Source: DATBLY01 sp036555125
Lineage (GTDB): Bacteria; Actinomycetota; UBA4738; HRBIN12
NCBI GenBank assembly: GCA_036555125.1
Contig: DATBLY010000055.1
Coordinates: 1-13,919, forward strand
Reading direction: 5' to 3'
DNA: 13,919 bases
The position numbers were made by a program, and so were the translations under genes. Position 1 is the first letter of the stretch, and each line of letters begins with the position of its first letter. Of the stretch, positions 6,779 through 13,053 are shown one piece after another. The notes under the pieces are model-generated. The model was not told where the DNA came from. It was given only the letters and a program-made list of their open reading frames with translations, and ran no database searches.

Positions 6779-7162
6779 ATGACGAACGAGCGGACGACCG
6801 AGGCGACGGACGACCTGGCGAGCGACGTCCTCGACCCGATCGCGGTCACCGACGCGGCCGCCCGCAAGGCCCGCGCGCTCGCTGCCCGCGAGGGGCGTCC
6901 CGAGGCGTACCTGCGGCTCCGCGTCCTGGCCGGCGGGTGCTCGGGGTTCACGTACAGCCTCACCTTCGAGGATCGGCCCGACGAGCGCGACACCGTCGTC
7001 CGCGCGCCGGACGGGTTCGGGGTGCTGATCGATCCCGCCAGCATCCCGATCGTCGCCGGGAGCACGCTGGACTTCGACGGCGCCCTGATGGGAGGCGGAC
7101 TGAAGGTGCGCAATCCCCGGGCCACGCACGAGTGCGCCTGCGGCGACTCGTTCAGCATCTGA
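6779..7162 (+). CDS. A-type iron-sulfur cluster carrier (HesB/IscA/ErpA family)
   Basis: The 127-residue protein carries the three invariant cysteines of A-type carriers: Cys54 in the GGCSGFTYSL motif and Cys119 and Cys121 in the C-terminal CACGDSF motif. Such proteins take iron-sulfur clusters from a scaffold to target enzymes in the cytosol. About 20 residues at the N-terminus, rich in Thr, Glu and Asp, precede the domain (which starts at about ITVTD/IAVTD) and are poorly conserved in general. CACG replaces the more usual CGCG, but the cysteine spacing is intact. The window has several possible clients (FrhB-like protein, ferredoxin). It ends 32 bases from the convergent cupredoxin stop. 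Confidence 0.93.
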   Translation: MTNERTTEATDDLASDVLDPIAVTDAAARKARALAAREGRPEAYLRLRVLAGGCSGFTYSLTFEDRPDERDTVVRAPDGFGVLIDPASIPIVAGSTLDFDGALMGGGLKVRNPRATHECACGDSFSI

Positions 7163-7194
7163 CCGACCGGCGACCGCCGCTCGCGAGAGCTCCC

Positions 7195-7563
7195 CTACGC
7201 GACCTCGACGGTGCCCTTCATCGTGTCGGGGTGGTACTCGCAGTGCCAGCCGATCGTCTCCGACACGTTGATCGTGACGCTCGCGCTCTCGCCACCCTCG
7301 ACGTCCTGGGACGCGCTGTCGTCGTCGAGCGTGAAGCTGTGCTCGACCCCGTCCTCGTTCACGAGCGAGATCGTGGTGTCCTGGCCGGCCGTCACCGTGA
7401 GCGTCGTGGGATCGAACGCGAGGTCCTTCATCGTGACCGTCGGTCCGCCTCCGCCGCCGGTCGCGTCGCCACCACCACCGTCGTCGCTGCTGCAGGAGAC
7501 GGCGAGCGTCATCAGCGCCGCGGCCGCCGCGGCCACGATGATCCACCGAGCCTTCGTCCGCAT
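7195..7563 (-). CDS. Cupredoxin-domain lipoprotein (plastocyanin-like)
   Basis: The 122-residue product begins with a lipoprotein signal: MRTKAR, a hydrophobic Ala/Leu stretch, and the lipobox LAVSC with Cys24 as the lipidated residue. A flexible Gly-rich linker follows to about residue 40. The rest is a small cupredoxin barrel with type 1 copper ligands His75 (EHSF), Cys108, His111 and Met115 in WHCEYHPDTMKG. It should be an electron carrier tethered to the outer face of the membrane. The Cys-His-Met loop is C-x2-H-x3-M, one residue longer than the C-x2-H-x2-M seen in amicyanin-like proteins. ATG 7563 is chosen because GGGAGG lies 4 bases before it and the signal peptide begins there; an upstream in-frame start at 7632 would spoil the signal. 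Confidence 0.9.
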   Translation of the reverse strand: MRTKARWIIVAAAAAALMTLAVSCSSDDGGGGDATGGGGGPTVTMKDLAFDPTTLTVTAGQDTTISLVNEDGVEHSFTLDDDSASQDVEGGESASVTINVSETIGWHCEYHPDTMKGTVEVA

Positions 7564-7633
7564 GGTGCCTCCCGATCGTCCGTGGATGCAGGGAGTACGC
7601 GCCGCGGCCACGAGCGGCTTGCGAGGGCGCACC

Positions 7634-7639
7634 TATACT
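7634..7639 (+). promoter_or_regulatory. Candidate leaderless -10 box (TATACT) of the FrhB-like gene
   Basis: TATACT, the best -10 match of the set, ends 7 bases before ATG 7647. No ribosome site lies before the ATG. A TTGCGA (7619-7624) is present but only 9 bases away, too close for a normal -35. Confidence 0.55.
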
Positions 7640-7646
7640 CGGGCCG

Positions 7647-8771
7647 ATGCCCTCCTCGGCCGACAAGACCCAGTGGCGGGACCTCTACCACGACGTCGTC
7701 ATGACCGGCCTGTGCACCGGGTGCACCGCGTGCATCGTCTCGTGCCCGTTCCACGTGCTGGGGTACGAGGACGACGTCCCGGTCCAGCTGCAGGAGGAGG
7801 GGCCGGACGCGTGCACGCACGGCGACAAGGGCTGCGACATCTGCACCCGCGCGTGTCCGCGGTTCCGTGAGTGGGAGGGCGAGATCGACGTCTCCCTCTT
7901 CGGCCGGACCCGCACGCCCGAGGAGGTGATCGGGCAGTACCGCCAGATCGTGCTCGCGCGCGCGAGTGACCCGGGCCAGCTGGCCCAGGGACAGGACGGC
8001 GGCGTCGTCTCGGCGCTGTTGGTCTGGGGCCTGCGGAACGGGGAGATCGACGGCGCGCTCGCCTCGAAGCTCTCGGACGATCGGCCCTGGGACGCCGAGC
8101 CGACCGTCGTGACGGACGAGGCCGGCGTGCTCGCGACCGCCGGGAGCCGCTACACGTACTCCGCGAACCCGCTCGCGCTCGTGAAGGCCGCCGAGATGGG
8201 GCTGTCGCGCCTGGCCCTGGTGGGGATGAGCTGCCAGGCGTCGGTCACGGGGTCCCTCGAGGCGCGTCGGATCAACAAGTGGCGCCGGAAGATCGCCTGG
8301 ACCCTCGGACTCCTGTGCTCCAAGACGTTCACTTACGACGGGCTGATGGACCGGATCGCGCAGCAGGAGCTGGGGATCGACCTCGACCGCCTGATCCGTG
8401 TGAACGTGAAGGGCAAGCTCCTCTTCTACACCGAAGACGGCCACGAGCTGACCTACTCCCTGAAGGAAGCGCACGCGTACACGCGACCGGGATGCCTGCA
8501 CTGCCCGGACTTCGCGGCCGAGCACGCCGACATCTCGCTCGGCGGCCTCGGCCAGTCCGAGGGCTGGACCCTGACGATCGTGCGCACCGAGCGAGGACAG
8601 GACATCTGGGACCGCGCCCTCGCCGACGGCGTGATCGAGGCCCGCCCCGCCACCGAGGATCCCAAGGCGGTCGAGCTGATGTTCAAGCTCGCCGCGAGGT
8701 CCCGCCAGCGCTGGCCCGACGCGACGGGCGGCGCCGACCCGGGCCCGGGGTTCCTCCCGCAGCCCGTCTGA
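7647..8771 (+). CDS. Coenzyme F420 hydrogenase/dehydrogenase beta subunit (FrhB)-like iron-sulfur flavoprotein
   Basis: The 374-residue protein opens with two ferredoxin-type cluster motifs: Cys23, 26, 29 and 33 (CTGCTACIVSCP), then Cys56, 63, 66 and 70 (GCDICTRACP). The rest matches the FrhB/FdhB family: QGQDGGVVSALLVWGL, GMSCQAS (Cys196), LLCSK (Cys224) and GCLHCPDFAAEHADISLGG (Cys283, Cys286). In this family FAD and one or more [4Fe-4S] clusters pass electrons to or from F420 or another acceptor. No hydrogenase or formate dehydrogenase large subunit is adjacent, so the partner is unknown; F420 as substrate is inferred from the family. Relatives also include chlorophyllide a 8-vinyl reductase-like proteins. 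ATG 7647 follows a TATACT box, and the stop is followed by a GC-rich hairpin. Confidence 0.88.
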   Translation: MPSSADKTQWRDLYHDVVMTGLCTGCTACIVSCPFHVLGYEDDVPVQLQEEGPDACTHGDKGCDICTRACPRFREWEGEIDVSLFGRTRTPEEVIGQYRQIVLARASDPGQLAQGQDGGVVSALLVWGLRNGEIDGALASKLSDDRPWDAEPTVVTDEAGVLATAGSRYTYSANPLALVKAAEMGLSRLALVGMSCQASVTGSLEARRINKWRRKIAWTLGLLCSKTFTYDGLMDRIAQQELGIDLDRLIRVNVKGKLLFYTEDGHELTYSLKEAHAYTRPGCLHCPDFAAEHADISLGGLGQSEGWTLTIVRTERGQDIWDRALADGVIEARPATEDPKAVELMFKLAARSRQRWPDATGGADPGPGFLPQPV

Positions 8772-8786
8772 CCGTCCGACCTGGCC

Positions 8787-8807
8787 CCGGGCCCCACGGC
8801 GGCCCGG
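8787..8807 (+). terminator. Possible GC-rich terminator hairpin after the FrhB-like gene
   Basis: CCGGGCC and GGCCCGG form a perfect 7-base stem with a 7-base loop, 15 bases after the stop codon. No T-run follows, so it is not a classical intrinsic terminator. Confidence 0.3.
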
Positions 8808-8905
8808 AACGTCCGGCTCATCCCGCGCCGCGGGGCGCCGATACCTGACGAGGGGACCCTGGACGGGCGTTCCTCCGGCGCGCCCGGACGAGCGAGGAGG
8901 CAGGC

Positions 8906-8910
8906 GGAGG
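8906..8910 (+). promoter_or_regulatory. Shine-Dalgarno site of the multi-PAS kinase
   Basis: GGAGG lies 3 bases before ATG 8914 and 6 bases before the in-frame GTG 8917. The spacing suits the GTG better, so the start may be GTG 8917, one residue shorter. Another GAGGAGG (8894-8900) is 13 bases from the ATG. Confidence 0.5.
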
Positions 8911-8913
8911 CGG

Positions 8914-11799
8914 ATGGTGAACACGGCACACGCCGAGGGCGGGGTCTCGCTCCGCCGTGACGCGATCTTGGAGGCGATCGCCTTCGCCGCCGAGCGCCTC
9001 CTGCTCTCGCCCGACTGGCGCGACGCGATCGACGAGGTCCTGGCGCGGCTCGGCGAGGCCGCCGAGGTCTCCCGGGCCTACCTGATCCGCAACGTGATCG
9101 ACGACCGGGATCGCGACTGTGCGGCCCAGGTGGCCGAGTGGTGCTCGCCGGGGATCCGGTCGCAGTTCGGCAACCCGATCCTCGAACGCACGCCCTGGGC
9201 GGAGTTCGGCTTCGCCCGATGGCCGGGGCTGATGCGCGCCGGAGACTCGATCGCGGGGTCGGTCGCGGACCTGCCCGAGACCGAGCGCCCCGCCATGGAG
9301 GCCCAGGACATCGTCTCGATGGTGTGCATGCCGGTACAGGCGGACGGCGACTGGTGGGGCGTGATCGGCTTCGACGACTGCGCCGAGCTGCGCGACTGGT
9401 CCGGCGCCGAGCTCGAGGCGCTCCGAGCGGCGGCGACGGTGCTCGGCGCGGCCGTCACGCGCCAAGGCCTCGACGAGCACGCCCGGGCGACCGAGGCCCG
9501 CTACCGGGCGTTCGTGGAGCACATCCCCGCGGTGACCTACACGGACATCGTCGAGGAGGACGGCGCCCGCCTCGAGTTCCTGAGTCCCCAGATGGAGGAG
9601 GTCCTGGGGTTCCCGCGCGAGCGGTACTTCGACGATCCGGAGTTCTGGTTCTCCCGCGTCCATCCAGACGACCTCGATCGGGTGATCGCGGCCGCCCGCG
9701 CGCCGGAGCGCTTCGAGGAGGAGTACCGGATGATCGCCGCGGACGGCCGGGTCGTCTGGGTCCACGACATCTCGGCGCCGATCGAGGACCGGTGGGGTCG
9801 GACGATCTACTGGCTGGGCTTCCTGACCGACATCACGGAACGCCAGGAGGCCGAGGGCGGACTGCGGCTCGCCGAGGAGCGCTTCCGACGGCTCGTGGAG
9901 CAGACCCCGGCGATCGTCTACCAGGAGCTCCCCTCGGAGGGGGCCTACGACATCGCCTCGAGCTTCACGTACCTGAGCCCTCAGGTCGAGACGATCCTCG
10001 GCTACCCGATGGAGCGCTGGAACGACCAAGGGGACTTCTGGCTCGAGATCCTGCATCCCGACGACCGGGAGGCGGTGCTGGCCGAGAGCGAGCGCACGGC
10101 GCTCTCCGGTGAGCCGTACCGGCAGGACTACCGGGTGATCGCCGCCGACGGACGCGTGGTCTGGTTCCACGACGAGTCGGTCCTGATCCGGGACGAGGAC
10201 GGCGAGCCCGTCCTCTGGCAGGGCGTGATGCTCGACGTCACGCGTCGGATGGAGGCGGAGCAGGGACTCCGGGAGGCCGAGCGCCGCTATCGGGCGCTCG
10301 TCGAGCATATCCCCGCCGTCGTCTACGTCGAATCGCCCGACGCCGACCCGGAGCGCTTCTACCTGAGCCCGCAGGTGCAGCGCGTCTTCGGGTGGAGCGT
10401 GGACGAGTGGACGTGGACGCCCGACTTCTGGATCGATCACGTGCACCCGGACGATCGCGACCAGGTCTGGGACGTCGACCAGCGATCGAACCGGACGAAG
10501 CAGCCCTACTCGATGGACTACCGGCTCCTGGCGAAGGACGGCCGGTGGGTGTGGGTCCACGACGAGTCGACGTTCCTGGAGACGCCCGACGGCGGGTTCT
10601 GGCAGGGGTTCCTGCTGGACATCACGGAGCGCAAGAGCGCCGAGGAGCAGCTCCGGGAGGCCGAGCTCAAGTTCCGCACGATCGTCGAGCAGAACCAGGC
10701 GATCTTCTACACGCAGGAGATCGACCCCCGGGACCCGTCCCTGTCGAACACCGTCTACATCGCCCCGGGCAACACGGACCTGATCGGGTACAGCACCGAG
10801 GAGATCGAGGCCGATCCCGGGCTCTGGCGGAAGATCCTGCATCCCGAGGACCGGGAGCGGGTGCTCGCCGCCGACGCGCAGAGCAACCGACAGGACGACG
10901 GCGGCCGCTTCTCGATGGAGTACCGGATGATCCGCAAGGACGGGGACATCGTCTGGGTCCAGGACGAGGCCACGCTCGTCCATCCGGAGGGGCGCGACCC
11001 CTACTGGCAGGGGTTCCTGCTCGACATCACCGAGCGCAAGCGCGCGGAGGAGCGTCTGGCCCAGGCCCTCGAGGTCGAGCGCGAGGCGACGAACCGCCTG
11101 CGCGCGCTCGACGAGATGAAGAACACGTTCCTGCAGGCCGTCTCCCACGACCTGCGCACCCCGCTCGCCGCGATCCTCGGGCTCGCCGTCACGCTCGAGC
11201 GGCCGGACGTCCGCCTCGAGGCCGGCGACGCGCGCGACCTGGCGCATCGGATCGCGGAGAACGCGCGGCGGCTCGAGCGGCTCGTCCGCAACCTGCTCGA
11301 CATGGACCGGCTCGCGCGCGGGATCGTCTCACCGAAGCTCGAGGCGACCGACGTCGCGGCGCTGGTGCGCCGCGTGCTCGACGAGAGCCAGCCCGTCGAG
11401 ACCGCGCGGCTGACCGTCGAGCTGGAGCCGGTCGTGGCGGCGATCGATGCCGCCAAGGTCGAGCGGATCGTCGAGAACCTGCTCGCGAACACCGCCCGGC
11501 ACACGCCCGCGGACGGCCACGTGTGGCTGTCGGTCCGCGGAGGCGACGAGGGCGTGACGATCCTCGTCGAGGACGACGGGCCCGGCATCCCGGCGGAGCT
11601 CCGCGAGCGCATCTTCGAACCCTTCCAGCAGGGGGCCGGCGCACGGGAGCATTCGCCCGGCGTCGGCGTGGGCCTCACCCTGGTGCGGCGCTTCGCCGAG
11701 CTCCACGGCGGGCGGGCGTGGGTCGAGGAGCGCGACGGCGGGGGCGCGTCGTTCCGCGTGTTCCTGCCCGGGGGCGACGTGAACCCCGCGGCCCCGTGA
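8914..11799 (+). CDS. Soluble sensor histidine kinase: GAF-like domain, four PAS domains, HisKA, HATPase
   Basis: This 961-residue kinase has no signal peptide or membrane segment and should sense cytosolic cues. Residues about 10-190 look like a GAF domain (MVCMPVQADGDWWGVIGFDD, then a closing helix). Four PAS units start at residues 196, 323, 458 and 586, each beginning like RYRALVEHIPAV.Y, carrying a HPDD segment and DGR.VW.HDE, and ending DITER. HisKA follows with His745 in FLQAVSHDLRTPL. The ATPase domain shows an N box (ENLLANTARHT, about 854), a G1 box (DGPGIP, about 888), an F box (IFEPFQQG) and a G2 box (GVGVGLTLVRRFAELHGG). There is no receiver domain and no adjacent response regulator, so the output is unknown. 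Ligands of the PAS domains cannot be read from sequence alone. The gene converges on fdxA. Confidence 0.93.
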   Translation: MVNTAHAEGGVSLRRDAILEAIAFAAERLLLSPDWRDAIDEVLARLGEAAEVSRAYLIRNVIDDRDRDCAAQVAEWCSPGIRSQFGNPILERTPWAEFGFARWPGLMRAGDSIAGSVADLPETERPAMEAQDIVSMVCMPVQADGDWWGVIGFDDCAELRDWSGAELEALRAAATVLGAAVTRQGLDEHARATEARYRAFVEHIPAVTYTDIVEEDGARLEFLSPQMEEVLGFPRERYFDDPEFWFSRVHPDDLDRVIAAARAPERFEEEYRMIAADGRVVWVHDISAPIEDRWGRTIYWLGFLTDITERQEAEGGLRLAEERFRRLVEQTPAIVYQELPSEGAYDIASSFTYLSPQVETILGYPMERWNDQGDFWLEILHPDDREAVLAESERTALSGEPYRQDYRVIAADGRVVWFHDESVLIRDEDGEPVLWQGVMLDVTRRMEAEQGLREAERRYRALVEHIPAVVYVESPDADPERFYLSPQVQRVFGWSVDEWTWTPDFWIDHVHPDDRDQVWDVDQRSNRTKQPYSMDYRLLAKDGRWVWVHDESTFLETPDGGFWQGFLLDITERKSAEEQLREAELKFRTIVEQNQAIFYTQEIDPRDPSLSNTVYIAPGNTDLIGYSTEEIEADPGLWRKILHPEDRERVLAADAQSNRQDDGGRFSMEYRMIRKDGDIVWVQDEATLVHPEGRDPYWQGFLLDITERKRAEERLAQALEVEREATNRLRALDEMKNTFLQAVSHDLRTPLAAILGLAVTLERPDVRLEAGDARDLAHRIAENARRLERLVRNLLDMDRLARGIVSPKLEATDVAALVRRVLDESQPVETARLTVELEPVVAAIDAAKVERIVENLLANTARHTPADGHVWLSVRGGDEGVTILVEDDGPGIPAELRERIFEPFQQGAGAREHSPGVGVGLTLVRRFAELHGGRAWVEERDGGGASFRVFLPGGDVNPAAP

Positions 11800-11829
11800 G
11801 GACGGCGCAGGAGCGGGCTCGGGCGACCG

Positions 11830-12156
11830 CTACATCGCGGGCCAGGCGGCGACCACGGGGTGGTCGACGGCGGCCGGGCCCACCTGGGCTGCCCCACCGG
11901 GGGAGCCGAGACCCGTCACGTTGTCCGCGAACCACTCCGCGTTGATCGGGGTGAACTGCTTCCACTCGCCGGGGACGTCGTCCTCGTAGAAGATCGCGGT
12001 CACGGGACAGGCCGGCTCGCAGGCCCCGCAGTCGACGCACTCGTCGGGCTGGATGTAGAGCATGCGGGGACCCTCGTAGATGCAGTCGACCGGGCATTCG
12101 TCGACACAGGCGCGATCCTTCACGTCGATGCAGGGCTCGCAGATCGTGTAGGTCAT
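11830..12156 (-). CDS. fdxA: Seven-iron ferredoxin FdxA ([3Fe-4S][4Fe-4S])
   Basis: The 108-residue protein closely resembles actinobacterial FdxA and Azotobacter ferredoxin I. Cys9, Cys17 and Cys50 are placed as ligands of the [3Fe-4S] cluster; Cys21, Cys40, Cys43 and Cys46 as ligands of the [4Fe-4S] cluster; Cys25 matches the free cysteine of ferredoxin I, and Cys6 is extra. Recognisable blocks are DVKDRACVDECPVDC, DECVDCGACEPACP and the C-terminal LGSPGGAAQVGP. It is a soluble low-potential electron carrier; in mycobacteria FdxA belongs to the hypoxia/NO (DosR) response. The start ATG 12156 has AGGTGG 7 bases upstream. A promoter and a perfect inverted repeat lie further upstream, giving a leader of roughly 68 bases. 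A divergent histidine kinase lies on the other side. Confidence 0.95.
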   Translation of the reverse strand: MTYTICEPCIDVKDRACVDECPVDCIYEGPRMLYIQPDECVDCGACEPACPVTAIFYEDDVPGEWKQFTPINAEWFADNVTGLGSPGGAAQVGPAAVDHPVVAAWPAM

Positions 12157-12163
12157 CTCCGCT

Positions 12164-12169
12164 CCACCT
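12164..12169 (-). promoter_or_regulatory. Shine-Dalgarno site of fdxA
   Basis: AGGTGG on the minus strand, 7 bases before ATG 12156. Unlike the presumed leaderless genes in the window, fdxA has a leader with a ribosome site. Confidence 0.6.
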
Positions 12170-12202
12170 CTCCGTCCGTCTCTCGGTCGACCGTTGTTCC
12201 GA

Positions 12203-12226
12203 TTTGCACGGTGGGGACCGTGCAAA
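12203..12226. promoter_or_regulatory. Perfect inverted repeat over the predicted fdxA transcription start (operator candidate)
   Basis: Arms TTTGCACGGT (12203-12212) and ACCGTGCAAA (12217-12226) are perfectly complementary with a GGGG spacer. The repeat begins 4 bases after the fdxA -10 box, so it covers the expected +1 region. It could be the operator of a dimeric repressor or fold as a hairpin at the 5' end of the leader. It does not resemble the DosR box as I know it. Confidence 0.6.
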
Positions 12227-12230
12227 CCAC

Positions 12231-12258
12231 AGTGTACGCGCCGTACCGCGTCTCGCAA
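12231..12258 (-). promoter_or_regulatory. fdxA promoter (TTGCGA, 16 bases, TACACT)
   Basis: On the minus strand the -35 box TTGCGA (12258-12253) and the -10 box TACACT (12236-12231) are 16 bases apart, a good housekeeping sigma-factor match in such GC-rich DNA. Transcription should start near 12224-12225, about 68 bases before ATG 12156. Confidence 0.6.
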
Positions 12259-12279
12259 GTTCGGTGGGTCGTCGCGGGG

Positions 12280-12285
12280 TACCCT
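12280..12285 (+). promoter_or_regulatory. Tentative -10 box (TACCCT) of the short histidine kinase
   Basis: TACCCT fits TANNNT and would start RNA near 12292, about 40 bases before the proposed TTG start. No clear -35 is visible. The rest of the 176-base gap between fdxA and this kinase holds the fdxA promoter and palindrome and nothing else I can name. Confidence 0.3.
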
Positions 12286-12332
12286 CAGCGCGCTCGCCGT
12301 TGCCGCGGCGAGCGGTCCGGGGGGGTGACGGG

Positions 12333-13037
12333 TTGCGCGGGGCCGATGGAGAGATCCGTGACGAGCGCGACGGGCTCGAGCAGGCGAACGAGGAGCGGCG
12401 AAGGCTCGCGTCGCTGCTCGTCGCCGCACAGGAGGCGGAGCGCCGCCGGATCAGCGAGGACATCCACGACGACACCCTCCAGGTGATGGGTGCGGTGCAG
12501 CTCCGGCTCGAGATGCTCCTGGGCGAGGTCGCGGACCCGGGGCTCGAGGCGGAGGTCCGCCAGCTGGCCGAGGTCGTGGCGGCCGCGACGTCGCGTCTGC
12601 GCCGGCTGACCTTCGACCTGCGGCCGCCGATGCTGAACGAGCACGGGCTCGCCGAGACCCTCCGGTCGAACCTGCGCGAGCTCGCCGACGAGCTCTCGAT
12701 CTCGTGGGAGCTCGAGGATCGGCTCGGAGCCGAACCCGGGGACGAGCCGCGCGTGATCCTGTTCCGGATCGCCCAGGAGGCCCTGATGAACGTGCGCAAG
12801 CACGCCGGCGCCCGGCACGTCCGCGTGTCCCTGCGCGAGGTCGACGGCGGGATCCTCATGGTGATCCACGATGACGGGCGCGGTGTCCCCGGCGCCTCGG
12901 GCGCCGCCTCCGCCACCGTTCCGGGCCACCTCGGGCTGCAGACGATGCGGGAGCGAGCCGAGCTCGCGGGTGGACGCTTCTCGGTGTCGAGCCGCGAGGG
13001 CGGCGGGACCTCCGTCGAGGCATGGGTCCCGGCGTGA
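12333..13037 (+). CDS. Short NarL-type histidine kinase (HisKA_3 and HATPase only)
   Basis: With a TTG start at 12333 the product has 234 residues. A charged, coiled-coil-like segment (RDERDGLEQANEERRRL) leads into the HisKA_3 dimerisation/phosphoacceptor helix, with His45 in RRRISEDIHDDTLQ. The ATPase domain shows RIAQEALMNVRKHA (N box), IHDDGRGVP (G1) and GHLGLQTMRERAELAGG (G2). No sensor, membrane or PAS domain is present, and the upstream space is taken by the fdxA promoter, so the kinase seems to be a bare catalytic module that needs a partner for input. No response regulator is adjacent. The start is uncertain: TTG 12333 has a G-rich GGGGGTG stretch before it, TTG 12300 is also in frame, and no ATG or GTG is available. 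It is divergent from fdxA and may share its control. Confidence 0.82.
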   Translation: MRGADGEIRDERDGLEQANEERRRLASLLVAAQEAERRRISEDIHDDTLQVMGAVQLRLEMLLGEVADPGLEAEVRQLAEVVAAATSRLRRLTFDLRPPMLNEHGLAETLRSNLRELADELSISWELEDRLGAEPGDEPRVILFRIAQEALMNVRKHAGARHVRVSLREVDGGILMVIHDDGRGVPGASGAASATVPGHLGLQTMRERAELAGGRFSVSSREGGGTSVEAWVPA

Positions 13038-13053
13038 GGGTCCGCCGTCGGGG

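Noticed and set aside
7163..7194. Terminator between the iron-sulfur carrier and the cupredoxin
   Set aside because: Only a 4-base stem (GCTC, loop GCGA, GAGC) can be drawn and there is no T-run; too weak to call.
8818..11247. Long minus-strand frame antisense to the multi-PAS kinase
   Set aside because: Its periodic look mirrors the PAS repeats of the true gene; it has no recognisable domain and no ribosome site.
12203..12226. Intrinsic terminator or DosR box
   Set aside because: No T-run follows the repeat on either strand and it lies at a promoter, so a terminator is unlikely. The sequence does not match the DosR consensus as I know it.
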